Of a stretch of DNA of 64,000 bases, positions 9,155 to 17,065 are shown one piece after another. Both the position numbers and the translations under genes were made by a program. The notes beneath the pieces are model-generated. The model was not told the origin of the DNA. It worked only from the letters and a program-made list of their open reading frames with translations, and ran no database searches. Position 1 is the first letter of the stretch. Each line of letters begins with the position of its first letter. The DNA lies in contig NZ_JAQKGU010000002.1 of the NCBI RefSeq assembly GCF_028532725.1, positions 186,001 through 250,000 on the forward strand. Reading direction: 5' to 3'. This DNA is from Desulfovibrio sp. Fe33 (GTDB lineage: Bacteria; Desulfobacterota; Desulfovibrionia; Desulfovibrionales; Desulfovibrionaceae).

Positions 9155-11497
9155 TCAAAGGATCACTATTCGGTTTCTGCCGGTTCGCTTGGCCTGGTAG
9201 AGGGCTTCGTCCGCCCGTTTGAGCAGCTCCTCGATGGACTCGTCCTCGGGGCGCAGGGCGGTTACGCCGATGCTGATGGTGAAGGTGATGATCTGGCCGT
9301 GGGTATCGACCTTGCATCGCTCCACGCGGCGGCGCAGGCGTTCGGCGGTGTTCTGGCCCGCGCCGATGCGGGTCTGGGTAAGGGCGGCCTGGAACTCCTC
9401 GCCACCCACGCGGCCGAAGAGGTCGGTGGTGCGCAGGGTGGACATGCACAGGCCGACCAGCTCCTTGAGCACGTCGTCCCCCGAGGGGTGGCCGTAGGTG
9501 TCGTTGATGCGCTTGAAATGGTCGATGTCCAGGGAGAGGAGGACCAGCGAAGTGTTGTACCGCTTGCACCGGTCGAATTCCTCGCCCAGCCTGGACATGA
9601 ACTGGCGGCGGTTGCTCGCGCCGGTCAGGGGATCGGTGGAGGCCAGGGTGCGCAGCTCGTCTTCCATGTTGCGCTGTTCGGTGACGTCCATGCTGATGCC
9701 GATGAGCCGGATGGGCATTCCCTTTTCATCGACCTGGACCAGTCCTTCCAGGCGCATGTGCCGGGTCTCGCCGTCCGGGCGGATGATCCGGAATTCCAGG
9801 TAAAGGGGTTCCTTGGTCTCAATGGATCGCGCCATCTGTTGTTCCGTGGCGGCGAGGTCGTCGGGGTGGAGGCAGCTTCGCCAGAAATGGAACAGCTCGG
9901 AGGACGGCATGGGTGGCACCTGGTAGAGGTCGAACATCTTGTGGTCCCAGAGCAGGTCGTCGGTGCGCAGGTCCCATTCCCATATGCCCAGGTGGGCTGC
10001 GTCGGTGGCCAGGTCGAGGCGTTCGGCGATGGCCTTGAGATCTTCCTCGCTTCGCTTGAGGTCGGTCATGTCCCGCGCTTCGAAGGAGACGTATTCCGTG
10101 GAATCGCCTTCGACCCGGACCGGTTGGTAGGTGATGGACATGAACCGCTCGCCCTTGTCCGGGAGGCGGAGCCAGGTGGCCTCGATCAGGGTTTCGCCTT
10201 TCAGGGCCCTGTCGATGGCGGGCCGGAACTGTTGCTCGAAGGCCTCCGCGCCGAAGAGGATGCCGAGAGGCTGGCCCACTATGGCTTCCCGCGGGATTCC
10301 GAAAATTCGGGTGTATGCCTGGTTGACGATGATGTAGCGGTATTTGTTGTCGATGAGGGAAATAAGGTCAGGGGTGGTCTCGATGATCCTCTGGTAGCGC
10401 ATCAGCTCCATGCGGGCGTGTTCGCGCTCCCGGTCCTTTTCCATCAGCTCCAGGTTCAGTCCGGCCAGTTCCCGGTTGACCTGCTGGAGCCTGTCCGTAC
10501 GTCTGCGGACCGTTTCCTCCAGCTCGGCGCGGGCCTCCTTCAGCTCCGCCCGGGACCGCCGCCGCTGGATGATGCGCCAGGTGCCCTTCATTATCAAATC
10601 CAGATGGCGGACGTCGTCCTCGGTGTAGTCCCCGGATTTGTTGCTTACCCCGGCAAGGAAGACGATGTGGTCTTCGTCGAACACGGGAATCCCCAGGTGG
10701 TTCCTGATGGGGACGTGTCCTTCGGGAAGCCCCCGCCTGCACGGGGAGTTCGGGTAGTCGTTGACCAGGATCGCCTTGCGGAGCCGGATGGGTTCGACCC
10801 AAAGCCCCCCGTCCTCGACGTGGCAGGTCTTGGGGGCGGTCGCGACTTCGCATTGCTCCATGGCGTGTCCGGACCAGGCGTGGAGCGTCAGTTCGGTTTC
10901 GGTCTTGTCGAGCAGGTAGATGTAGCCGAAGGCGCTGCCCGTCACTTCGGTGATGGAGTTCAGGGCGAAGTCGAGGATGTCGCTTTCGGAGCGTTGGGTC
11001 ATCTCGGAGAGAGCGTAGAGCTTTTCGAAGCGGATTTCGTCCAGTTCCAGCCGCCGCAGGGCCTCGCGGTGTTCGGTGATGTCGGTGAAGGAAACGAGGT
11101 TGGCCTGTTCCGCGCCGTAGTCGATGGTCCGCGCGGACATGTTGGCCCACATTACTGTGCCGTCGCGGCGGCGCATGGGCACAGGGAAATTGCGGATGTG
11201 CCGGTCCCTCGTCAGGAGAGCCAGGAGCCGTTTGCGGTCATTCACGTCGACATAGAATTTTTCGACGTTGTGCTCCGTGCTGTTCTTGGGCAGGCCGAGA
11301 AAATGTTTGGCCTCGGAGTTGGCCAGGAGGATGCGTCCATCTTCGGTGATGATGGCCATGCCGCCGGGGGCGTTTTCGAAAACCTGGCGGTAGCGGTCTT
11401 CGCAGGTAGCCTCGACGGTTTTCTCAAGGGCTTCTTCGAGTTCCTCGATGCGTTGCCGCGCTTCCTGAAGCTGCTTGCGTAGGGATGCTTCGTCCAT
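9155..11497 (-). CDS. multi-PAS/GAF diguanylate cyclase
   Basis: 780 residues with no membrane segment. A short coiled coil (about 1-35) leads to a PAS domain (36-150), a GAF-like domain (about 165-320), a second coiled coil (325-370), two more PAS domains (375-490 and 500-610, the last with a PAC segment) and a C-terminal GGDEF domain. The active site reads GGEEF, and an RTTD inhibitory-site motif lies five residues before it, so product inhibition by c-di-GMP is expected. DPLTGASNRRQF marks the domain start. It makes c-di-GMP from two GTP in response to unknown cytoplasmic signals. Confidence 0.92.
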   Translation of the reverse strand: MDEASLRKQLQEARQRIEELEEALEKTVEATCEDRYRQVFENAPGGMAIITEDGRILLANSEAKHFLGLPKNSTEHNVEKFYVDVNDRKRLLALLTRDRHIRNFPVPMRRRDGTVMWANMSARTIDYGAEQANLVSFTDITEHREALRRLELDEIRFEKLYALSEMTQRSESDILDFALNSITEVTGSAFGYIYLLDKTETELTLHAWSGHAMEQCEVATAPKTCHVEDGGLWVEPIRLRKAILVNDYPNSPCRRGLPEGHVPIRNHLGIPVFDEDHIVFLAGVSNKSGDYTEDDVRHLDLIMKGTWRIIQRRRSRAELKEARAELEETVRRRTDRLQQVNRELAGLNLELMEKDREREHARMELMRYQRIIETTPDLISLIDNKYRYIIVNQAYTRIFGIPREAIVGQPLGILFGAEAFEQQFRPAIDRALKGETLIEATWLRLPDKGERFMSITYQPVRVEGDSTEYVSFEARDMTDLKRSEEDLKAIAERLDLATDAAHLGIWEWDLRTDDLLWDHKMFDLYQVPPMPSSELFHFWRSCLHPDDLAATEQQMARSIETKEPLYLEFRIIRPDGETRHMRLEGLVQVDEKGMPIRLIGISMDVTEQRNMEDELRTLASTDPLTGASNRRQFMSRLGEEFDRCKRYNTSLVLLSLDIDHFKRINDTYGHPSGDDVLKELVGLCMSTLRTTDLFGRVGGEEFQAALTQTRIGAGQNTAERLRRRVERCKVDTHGQIITFTISIGVTALRPEDESIEELLKRADEALYQAKRTGRNRIVIL

Positions 11498-11624
11498 TCG
11501 GCCCTCCGCTTCGGAGCGTTGCGCTCGGCGGCCGGGCCGTCAAGCTCGTTCGAGTTACTAATATCGCGTTTTTTTTGCGAAAGGTCAATGCGGTACGCGG
11601 CGGAAAGTGAAAGGACAAACCATA

Positions 11625-11648
11625 AAGGGGGGCGTGGACGCCCCCCTT
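11625..11648 (-). terminator. terminator of the octaheme cytochrome unit
   Basis: A perfect 10-bp stem (AAGGGGGGCG with CGCCCCCCTT) and a 4-base loop sit 24 bases after the stop codon at 11673. A short T-rich stretch follows on the minus strand. Confidence 0.75.
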
Positions 11649-11672
11649 CGGTCGATGGATCATGTCGTCCCG

Positions 11673-13055
11673 TTATTGGCCGAATATCTGCGCCGGGCGA
11701 GTGGGATCGCCGGTGGCGTTCGGGAAGTCGGGATACCTGTAAGCCTTGGTGTTGGTGTCGATGAGGTGGCGGGCCTCCTCCATGAACCGGTTGTAGCGGT
11801 GCTTGCACTCGTAGAATCCGTGCCACCATGCGTAGTCCGGGGCCATCATGGCCACGCCCATGCGGGCTCGGCGGCCTTCGTGGTGCCACAGCTCGTAGTA
11901 TTCCACTTCAAGGTGCTCGTCGAAGAACTTGGTCTTGTCGAGCAACCCCTTCTCATAGAGTTCGTCCAAGGTCTTCTTGGCGGGTTTGAAGTAGACCTCG
12001 TTGTACTCCTCCACCGCGGTGTCGAGCTGGGTGTAGAAGTCGTCGATCCAGGACTGTCCATGGCACTGGCTGCAAATGTTCTTCATCTTGTCGCGTTCGA
12101 CCTGCCAGTCGGTGGCTGCCGGAAGCGGCTTGAACTCGGACGGGCGGACCGTCAGCGGGGCCTGGGTTTCCCAGGAAATCCGTTCGGTCACGTCATGGGT
12201 CGTGGCCACGTCGCCGGAGCCGGACATGTGGCAGGCGGCGCAGGTGGGGGCGCGGTAATCCACGCCGGGAGTCCAGGCGCCGGGAGCGGAGTCGAAGTTG
12301 TATTCGTGCTTGAACGCCTGGTAGATGTCGCCGTGCTTGGATTCGTTGAAGATCTCGATCTGCGGGTGGTCGGGACCGAGGTGGCACTGGCCGCAGGTCT
12401 CGGGCTTGCGCGCTTCCATGACCGAGAAGCGGTGGCGGGTGTGGCAGCTCGTGCAGGAACCGAGGGAGCCGTCCATGTTCAGGCGGCCCACGCCCACATT
12501 GGGCCAGGTGTCGGGATCAAGCTTGCCGTCCTTCATCTTGAGCACCGTGCCGTGACAGTAGTAGCAGCCGGTCTTGCGCTCGTTGTCGGAGTTCATGCCG
12601 CCGTTGAGCCACGGGTCGAGCTTCCACATGATCTCGATGGTATTGGCGTGCTTGCTCAGGGAGTATTGCTTGGCCTCGTCCGGGTGGCAGCGGGAACAGT
12701 CCTTGGGCGTCACCGGGGCGGCAATGGGCACGAAGTACTGCTTCTCGCCCATGGGCAGATCGCCCCTGGAGTAGTATTTCTCATGGGCCACGCTGATGTC
12801 CTGCTCGCCGGGCTGGGCCTGGTGGCAGTCCAGGCAGGTGATGCCCGCCGCCGCGTGGCGGCTCATGGCCCAGTCGGCGAAGATGCCGGGGGTCTCCTGT
12901 TTATGGCATTCGATGCAGGCCGTGCCCTGGGGCGGGGTGGCCCGTTCCATGCGCAGTTCGCGGACTTTGGGGAAATTTTGCGCGCCGGCTGCGGTGGCGG
13001 TCAGGGCGATGACGGCCAGCATGGCGGCGAGGGTGAACGTCACTCTGCGATACAT
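11673..13055 (-). CDS. octaheme hydroxylamine-oxidoreductase-like cytochrome c
   Basis: 460 residues with a signal peptide (MYRRVTFTLAAMLAVIALTA, cleavage near residue 25) and eight CxxCH motifs: CIECH, CLDCH, CSRCH, CYYCH, CTSCH, CGQCH, CAACH and CSQCH. Length, heme number and order match the HAO family. Pairing with a NapC/NrfH quinol dehydrogenase next door is the arrangement of the reductive epsilon-type Hao, which takes electrons from quinol to reduce nitrogen oxides or hydroxylamine in the periplasm. Whether the tyrosine that cross-links the catalytic heme in oxidative HAO is absent needs alignment. The ATG at 13055 has a strong AGGAGG site. The substrate is inferred. Confidence 0.85.
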   Translation of the reverse strand: MYRRVTFTLAAMLAVIALTATAAGAQNFPKVRELRMERATPPQGTACIECHKQETPGIFADWAMSRHAAAGITCLDCHQAQPGEQDISVAHEKYYSRGDLPMGEKQYFVPIAAPVTPKDCSRCHPDEAKQYSLSKHANTIEIMWKLDPWLNGGMNSDNERKTGCYYCHGTVLKMKDGKLDPDTWPNVGVGRLNMDGSLGSCTSCHTRHRFSVMEARKPETCGQCHLGPDHPQIEIFNESKHGDIYQAFKHEYNFDSAPGAWTPGVDYRAPTCAACHMSGSGDVATTHDVTERISWETQAPLTVRPSEFKPLPAATDWQVERDKMKNICSQCHGQSWIDDFYTQLDTAVEEYNEVYFKPAKKTLDELYEKGLLDKTKFFDEHLEVEYYELWHHEGRRARMGVAMMAPDYAWWHGFYECKHRYNRFMEEARHLIDTNTKAYRYPDFPNATGDPTRPAQIFGQ

Positions 13056-13066
13056 AAGCAAACCTC

Positions 13067-13639
13067 CTAGATACCCAGATTGGACAGTCCGCTGGCCCGG
13101 TAGGGAGCGCTGAACTGCTTGTACTCGAAGAACTGCCTGTCGTTGTGGACCAGGTCCCGGTGACAGTCCGTGCAGCGGTATTCCACGCCGTTTCCCGCAT
13201 AGAGCACCTTGCGGTGGGCCAGCATGGCCCCGCGCTTGCCCGGCATGTGCAGGATGTTTCGGTGGCACTTCATGCACTGGTCGTTCTTCATGGTGGCCCA
13301 TATCCGCTCGCGCATGACCGCCCTGTCATACGTCTCGGCGCCGCCGGTGAAGTGGGCGAGCACATCCTTGGCGCCGTGCATGGTCTTGGTGAAGAAGAAG
13401 TCAACGGTGTCGTGCGGAGCGGGCAGGTGGCAGTCCATGCAGTCGGCCACGAACCCCTGGGCGTTGTTGACGTGCGTCGAACTCTTCCAAGCCATGACGG
13501 CCGGGCGGATTTCATGGCAGCTTCCGCAGAACTCCGGGGTCGAAGTCCTGACCATGGTGTAATAGGTCATGCTGAAGAGCGGAAAGGCGATCAGGATGCC
13601 GAAAAGAACCAACAGGATCGATTTTGTTTTTCGTTCCAT
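13067..13639 (-). CDS. NapC/NrfH-family tetraheme quinol dehydrogenase
   Basis: 190 residues. One N-terminal transmembrane anchor (about 7-29) is followed by four CxxCH sites (CGSCH at 38-42, then CMDCH, CMKCH and CTDCH). This is the NapC/NirT/NrfH plan: membrane-anchored oxidation of menaquinol and electron delivery to a periplasmic reductase. It is first in the two-gene unit and ends 11 bases before the octaheme cytochrome, its likely partner. No NrfA pentaheme nitrite reductase is nearby, which argues against a plain NrfHA. Confidence 0.88.
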   Translation of the reverse strand: MERKTKSILLVLFGILIAFPLFSMTYYTMVRTSTPEFCGSCHEIRPAVMAWKSSTHVNNAQGFVADCMDCHLPAPHDTVDFFFTKTMHGAKDVLAHFTGGAETYDRAVMRERIWATMKNDQCMKCHRNILHMPGKRGAMLAHRKVLYAGNGVEYRCTDCHRDLVHNDRQFFEYKQFSAPYRASGLSNLGI

Positions 13640-13835
13640 ACCTCCTCCTGGCTGTTCCCCGTTGCCGGACCCTTCGCCCCCGGTCCGGAAAAATAAGGGT
13701 TAGAACCCAATTAGCAGAAATTGGCGGGAAAAGGCAGGGGGGAAGCGTTATTTTTTGGCATTTTTTGCGGCGATTGCGGCGGCTGCGCAGGAAATGGGAC
13801 GAAAAAGGGGAACTGCCCCTTCAACTCTCTGAAGG

Positions 13836-14110
13836 AGAGAGCCAGGCGTTGAAAGCCGCTTCGCGGCAATGGTCGGGTGATTTCGCCTCCGGCGGGCAAG
13901 GGCTCGCACCCTTGCATCCCATGCAAGCGCCTGCGGCGCGGTTTTTCCGTTCAGAGGGGTTTTGCCGTGAAAGTGGGGAGTTGAAGGAAAGAATCAGGCA
14001 TTGAAAGCCGCTTTGCGGCAATGGACGGGTGATTTCGCCTCCGGCGGGCAAGGGCTCGCACCCTTGCATCCCGTGCAAGCGCCTGCGGCGCGGTTTTTTC
14101 GCTACGAGGG
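13836..14110. repeat. two tandem copies of the dispersed palindromic repeat
   Basis: The 560-base gap between 13640 and 14199 holds no gene. Copies at about 13848-13945 and 14003-14100 are nearly identical, same orientation, about 155 bases apart. Each has the GCCGC..GCGGC hairpin, the GGCAAGGG-N6-CCCTTGC palindrome and a GCGCCTGCGGCGC hairpin, followed by T-rich sequence. Spurious reading frames inside the repeat encode a recurring PAGGEITR peptide and should not be annotated. Confidence 0.85.
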
Positions 14111-14148
14111 GTTTTGCCGTGAAAGCGGGGAGTAATTATCCAGGGTTC

Positions 14149-14176
14149 AAAAAAAAGCCGGGAACGGATTCCCGGC
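14149..14176 (-). terminator. rho-independent terminator after the sensor kinase
   Basis: On the minus strand a perfect 8-bp stem GCCGGGAA / TTCCCGGC with a 4-base loop is followed by eight T. It lies 24 bases beyond the kinase stop. Confidence 0.92.
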
Positions 14177-14199
14177 CGAAAGGAAGCCGCGACGGGCCG

Positions 14200-16470
14200 C
14201 TACAGCTCGCATTCCGCCTTGGGAAAGTCGATTTCGAAGCAGGCGCCGCCCTCCTCCCAGGAGGTGGCACGGATGTTCCCGCCGTAGTCGTTGATGATGC
14301 CGTAGGAGATGGACAGGCCCAATCCGGTGCCCTTGCCCACGTTCTTGGTGGTGAAGAACGGTTCGAACAACCGTTCGCGGATGGCCGGAGGGATGCCCGC
14401 GCCGGTGTCGCAGATGCGGAAGATTATGCGTTCGGGCGTGCTGAACGACTGGAGCAGGATGCGCTTGTCGGCGTTGCCCTTCTCGTCCTTCCAGCGGTCC
14501 TCGATGGCGTCTCGGGCGTTGAGCAGGAGGTTGATGACCACCTGTTCCAGGCGGTTGGAGTCGGCCATGATGAGGGGCAGGTTTTCCTCCAGCTCCCAGA
14601 TGACCCGGATGTTGTGCACCTGGAGCTGCTGGCTGAAGAACTCGAAGCCGCGTTCCAGGACTTCGTTGATCTGCACCGGCATGGTCCGCAGGTCGGACTT
14701 GCGCCCGAATTCGCGCATGTGCTCGATGATCTTGGCGGCCCGGTCCACGTGGGTGGAGATGCCTTCGGTTATCTCGCGCATGATTTCGGGGGAAACCTCG
14801 GAACCGCTCGCCGCCTTGCGCGAGAGCAGGTTGGAGATGGCCTGCAGGATGGTCAGGGGCTGGTTCAGCTCGTGGGCCACGCCGGTGGACATTTCGCCCA
14901 GGGTGGTCATCTTGCTGGCCTGGATGAGCTGTTGCTCGGCCTCGATCTTGCGGGTCACATCCGTGCAGGTGACTATGAGCGTTTCATGTCCCTCGAACCG
15001 GGCGGGCGAGATGCTCAGGAAGACGAAGAACGGCTTGCCGGACTTGTCCACGTGGGTGCACAGCTCGATCTCCGCCTGATTGCGCACGGCCTCTTCCCAG
15101 TCTCCGGCCTCGCCTTCGCGGAAGAAGCCCATAAAGCTCCGGCCGCGCATTTCGAGCTGGCTCCAGCCATACATCTCCTGCGAGGATTCGTTGCTGTTGA
15201 GGATGTTCAGCGTCTGCCTGTCGAGGACGAAGACCGCGTTGGGTATGGAGTCGAAAATGGCGTGGTAGCGGTGCTCGGACGCGGCCAGCTTGGATTCGAG
15301 CTCACGGCGGTGGGTGATGTCGATCATCATCTCCATGGCGGCCACGACCTCTCCCGATTCGTTGCGGACCGGCGAGGTGTAGACGATCCAATGGATGGGC
15401 TGCCCGTCCTTGGACATGCCCGACTCCTCGCTCATGTGGGGCATACCGTCGCGGAAGGTGCGGTCCACCGGGCAGGCTTCGCATTTTTCGAGCCGCCCCT
15501 TGTTCACCTGCCAGCATCGCTTGCCCATGGGCAGGCCGAAGTGCCGCTCGTAGGCCGAGTTGTGCTGGATGACCTTGTAGTCGGTGTCAACCACGGAGAC
15601 CAGGCAGGGCACGTTGTCGAACAGGTTCCGGTATTCCTCGCGCTGTTCGAGCAGCTCGCGGTGCTTGTCCGAGACCCGCCTGCCCATCATGTTGAAGGCC
15701 TGGCCCAGGGTGCCGATCTCGTCCACCTGCTCGATGTCTATGTCGGTGTAGTCCTTGTCGCCGCTGATTCCCCTGGTGGCGGCGATGAGCCGCCTGATGG
15801 GCCGGAAGATGAACCTGTAGGTGAAGGCGAACAGGGCCAGGAACGTGGCCGCGAAGACCACCACGGAGATGCCGAGGTTGGCCCGCTCGAACATCACTAT
15901 CATGGAGTTCTTGTCGTCCATGTTCACGGTCACGTCCAGCAGGCCGAGGACCTGCTCCTCCTTGGAGTGGACGTGGCAGGGCCCGGGGGAGCATCCCTCG
16001 GAGTTGGCGATGGGCGTCATGATGGACATGAGCTGCCGTTGGCCGGAATCCACCATCCTGCTGCGCTTGGACAGGGGCAGGGCCGGGGGCGGCGGGTCGT
16101 ACTGGTGGCAGGCGTTGCAGGCTGGGGCTTCCTGTCCGATGACGGTGCCGATTTCCTCGGGGATGTTGGAAAAGACGATCTCCCCCTGCTTGTTGTACAC
16201 GCGGATGGACTCGATCTCTTCCTGCCTGCTGATGTTGTTGATGTTCTCTTTGATGTCCTCTTCACTGTCGAGCATCATCGCGTAGTGCAGGGCGAGCATG
16301 ATCGTGTCGGACACCATCTCGATGTCCGACATGGCGTTGGAGACCACGTTGCTCTTGAAATAATAGACGTTGAACCCGGTCCACAGGAAGATGCACAGGA
16401 TGAGCGTCACGCCTCCCGACAGGATCATCTTCGCGATGAGGCTCTGACGGAATCTCTTGAGCATCTTCAC
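14200..16470 (-). CDS. membrane sensor histidine kinase with periplasmic heme-c motifs
   Basis: 756 residues. Transmembrane helix 1 (about 14-36) leads to a periplasmic domain (37-205) holding CNACH near residue 120 and CSPGPCH (a CX4CH site) near 160. Helix 2 (about 210-232) follows, then HAMP, two PAS domains (about 295-415 and 420-535), HisKA with the phosphoacceptor in GVAHELNQPL, and HATPase_c (NLLLNARDAIED, DTGAGIP, GTGLGLS). The two heme-attachment motifs suggest a covalently bound heme pair sensing redox state or a gas, as in other heme-c sensor kinases. It is the last gene of the hmc-linked regulatory cluster. The first PAS carries a CEACPVDRTF cysteine motif. Confidence 0.88.
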   Translation of the reverse strand: MKMLKRFRQSLIAKMILSGGVTLILCIFLWTGFNVYYFKSNVVSNAMSDIEMVSDTIMLALHYAMMLDSEEDIKENINNISRQEEIESIRVYNKQGEIVFSNIPEEIGTVIGQEAPACNACHQYDPPPPALPLSKRSRMVDSGQRQLMSIMTPIANSEGCSPGPCHVHSKEEQVLGLLDVTVNMDDKNSMIVMFERANLGISVVVFAATFLALFAFTYRFIFRPIRRLIAATRGISGDKDYTDIDIEQVDEIGTLGQAFNMMGRRVSDKHRELLEQREEYRNLFDNVPCLVSVVDTDYKVIQHNSAYERHFGLPMGKRCWQVNKGRLEKCEACPVDRTFRDGMPHMSEESGMSKDGQPIHWIVYTSPVRNESGEVVAAMEMMIDITHRRELESKLAASEHRYHAIFDSIPNAVFVLDRQTLNILNSNESSQEMYGWSQLEMRGRSFMGFFREGEAGDWEEAVRNQAEIELCTHVDKSGKPFFVFLSISPARFEGHETLIVTCTDVTRKIEAEQQLIQASKMTTLGEMSTGVAHELNQPLTILQAISNLLSRKAASGSEVSPEIMREITEGISTHVDRAAKIIEHMREFGRKSDLRTMPVQINEVLERGFEFFSQQLQVHNIRVIWELEENLPLIMADSNRLEQVVINLLLNARDAIEDRWKDEKGNADKRILLQSFSTPERIIFRICDTGAGIPPAIRERLFEPFFTTKNVGKGTGLGLSISYGIINDYGGNIRATSWEEGGACFEIDFPKAECEL

Positions 16471-16500
16471 ACCGTTCTCCTTCGGGATGCGCCTGTCCGG

Positions 16501-16947
16501 CTACTCCCCGTCGCGTTTTGGCGGGTTCATCGGGCAGAGATAGGCGTCCTTCATCAGGTCCGCCAGCGAATAGGAGTCCAGCATCTTGTACATGGCCATG
16601 GAGGCGTCGTCCCAGATGGAACGCTTGAGGCAGACGGCCGCGCGCGGACAGGTGGACGGATCGCCCTCGCAGCCCAGGACCTGCTCCTCGCCGTCCAGGA
16701 TGCGGGCCACCTCGCCGATGGAAATATCTTCGGGTTCGCGAACCAGGACGTTGCCGCCGTTGGGACCGCGCTTGCCCTTCACATAGCCCGCCTGCTTGAG
16801 CATTTTAATGAGCTTTTCAAGGTACTTCAAGGACAGCCCTTCGCGGTCGGCCGTATCCTTGCTCGGCACGGGGCTGCCGTTGTCGGAGTGCAGGGCGATG
16901 TCCAGGAGCAATCGGGTGCCGTATCGGCTGCGTGTAGTCAGTTTCAT
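16501..16947 (-). CDS. rrf2: Rrf2-family transcriptional regulator
   Basis: 148 residues with the Rrf2 winged helix at the N terminus (MKLTTRSRYGTRLLLDIA, LEKLIKMLKQAGYVKGKRGPNGG broken by variable residues). Three cysteines near 90-105 are spaced CX6CX5C, comparable to the Fe-S ligands of IscR and other Rrf2 proteins, so an Fe-S sensing role is plausible. Rrf2 was first named in D. vulgaris as the repressor encoded with hmc; its position here, downstream of hmc, supports the name. Its candidate operators are the palindromes before hmcA. It starts 30 bases before the heme kinase gene. Confidence 0.88.
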   Translation of the reverse strand: MKLTTRSRYGTRLLLDIALHSDNGSPVPSKDTADREGLSLKYLEKLIKMLKQAGYVKGKRGPNGGNVLVREPEDISIGEVARILDGEEQVLGCEGDPSTCPRAAVCLKRSIWDDASMAMYKMLDSYSLADLMKDAYLCPMNPPKRDGE

Positions 16948-17065
16948 TGTCTTCGTCCCTGGCGGTGATATTGGAGGTCGCGCGGCGCGCGTCTTGTAAG
17001 CATAGGGAAAAACACCGCGACAATCAATCAAGCGGCCCCGCAAGCTCCGCGTCTCCCGTCCGTTG

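Noticed and set aside
13711-14078. Small frames encoding a repeated CEPLPAGGEITRPLPRSGFQ-like peptide
   Set aside because: They are translations of the dispersed palindromic repeat and recur wherever it occurs, without ribosome sites.
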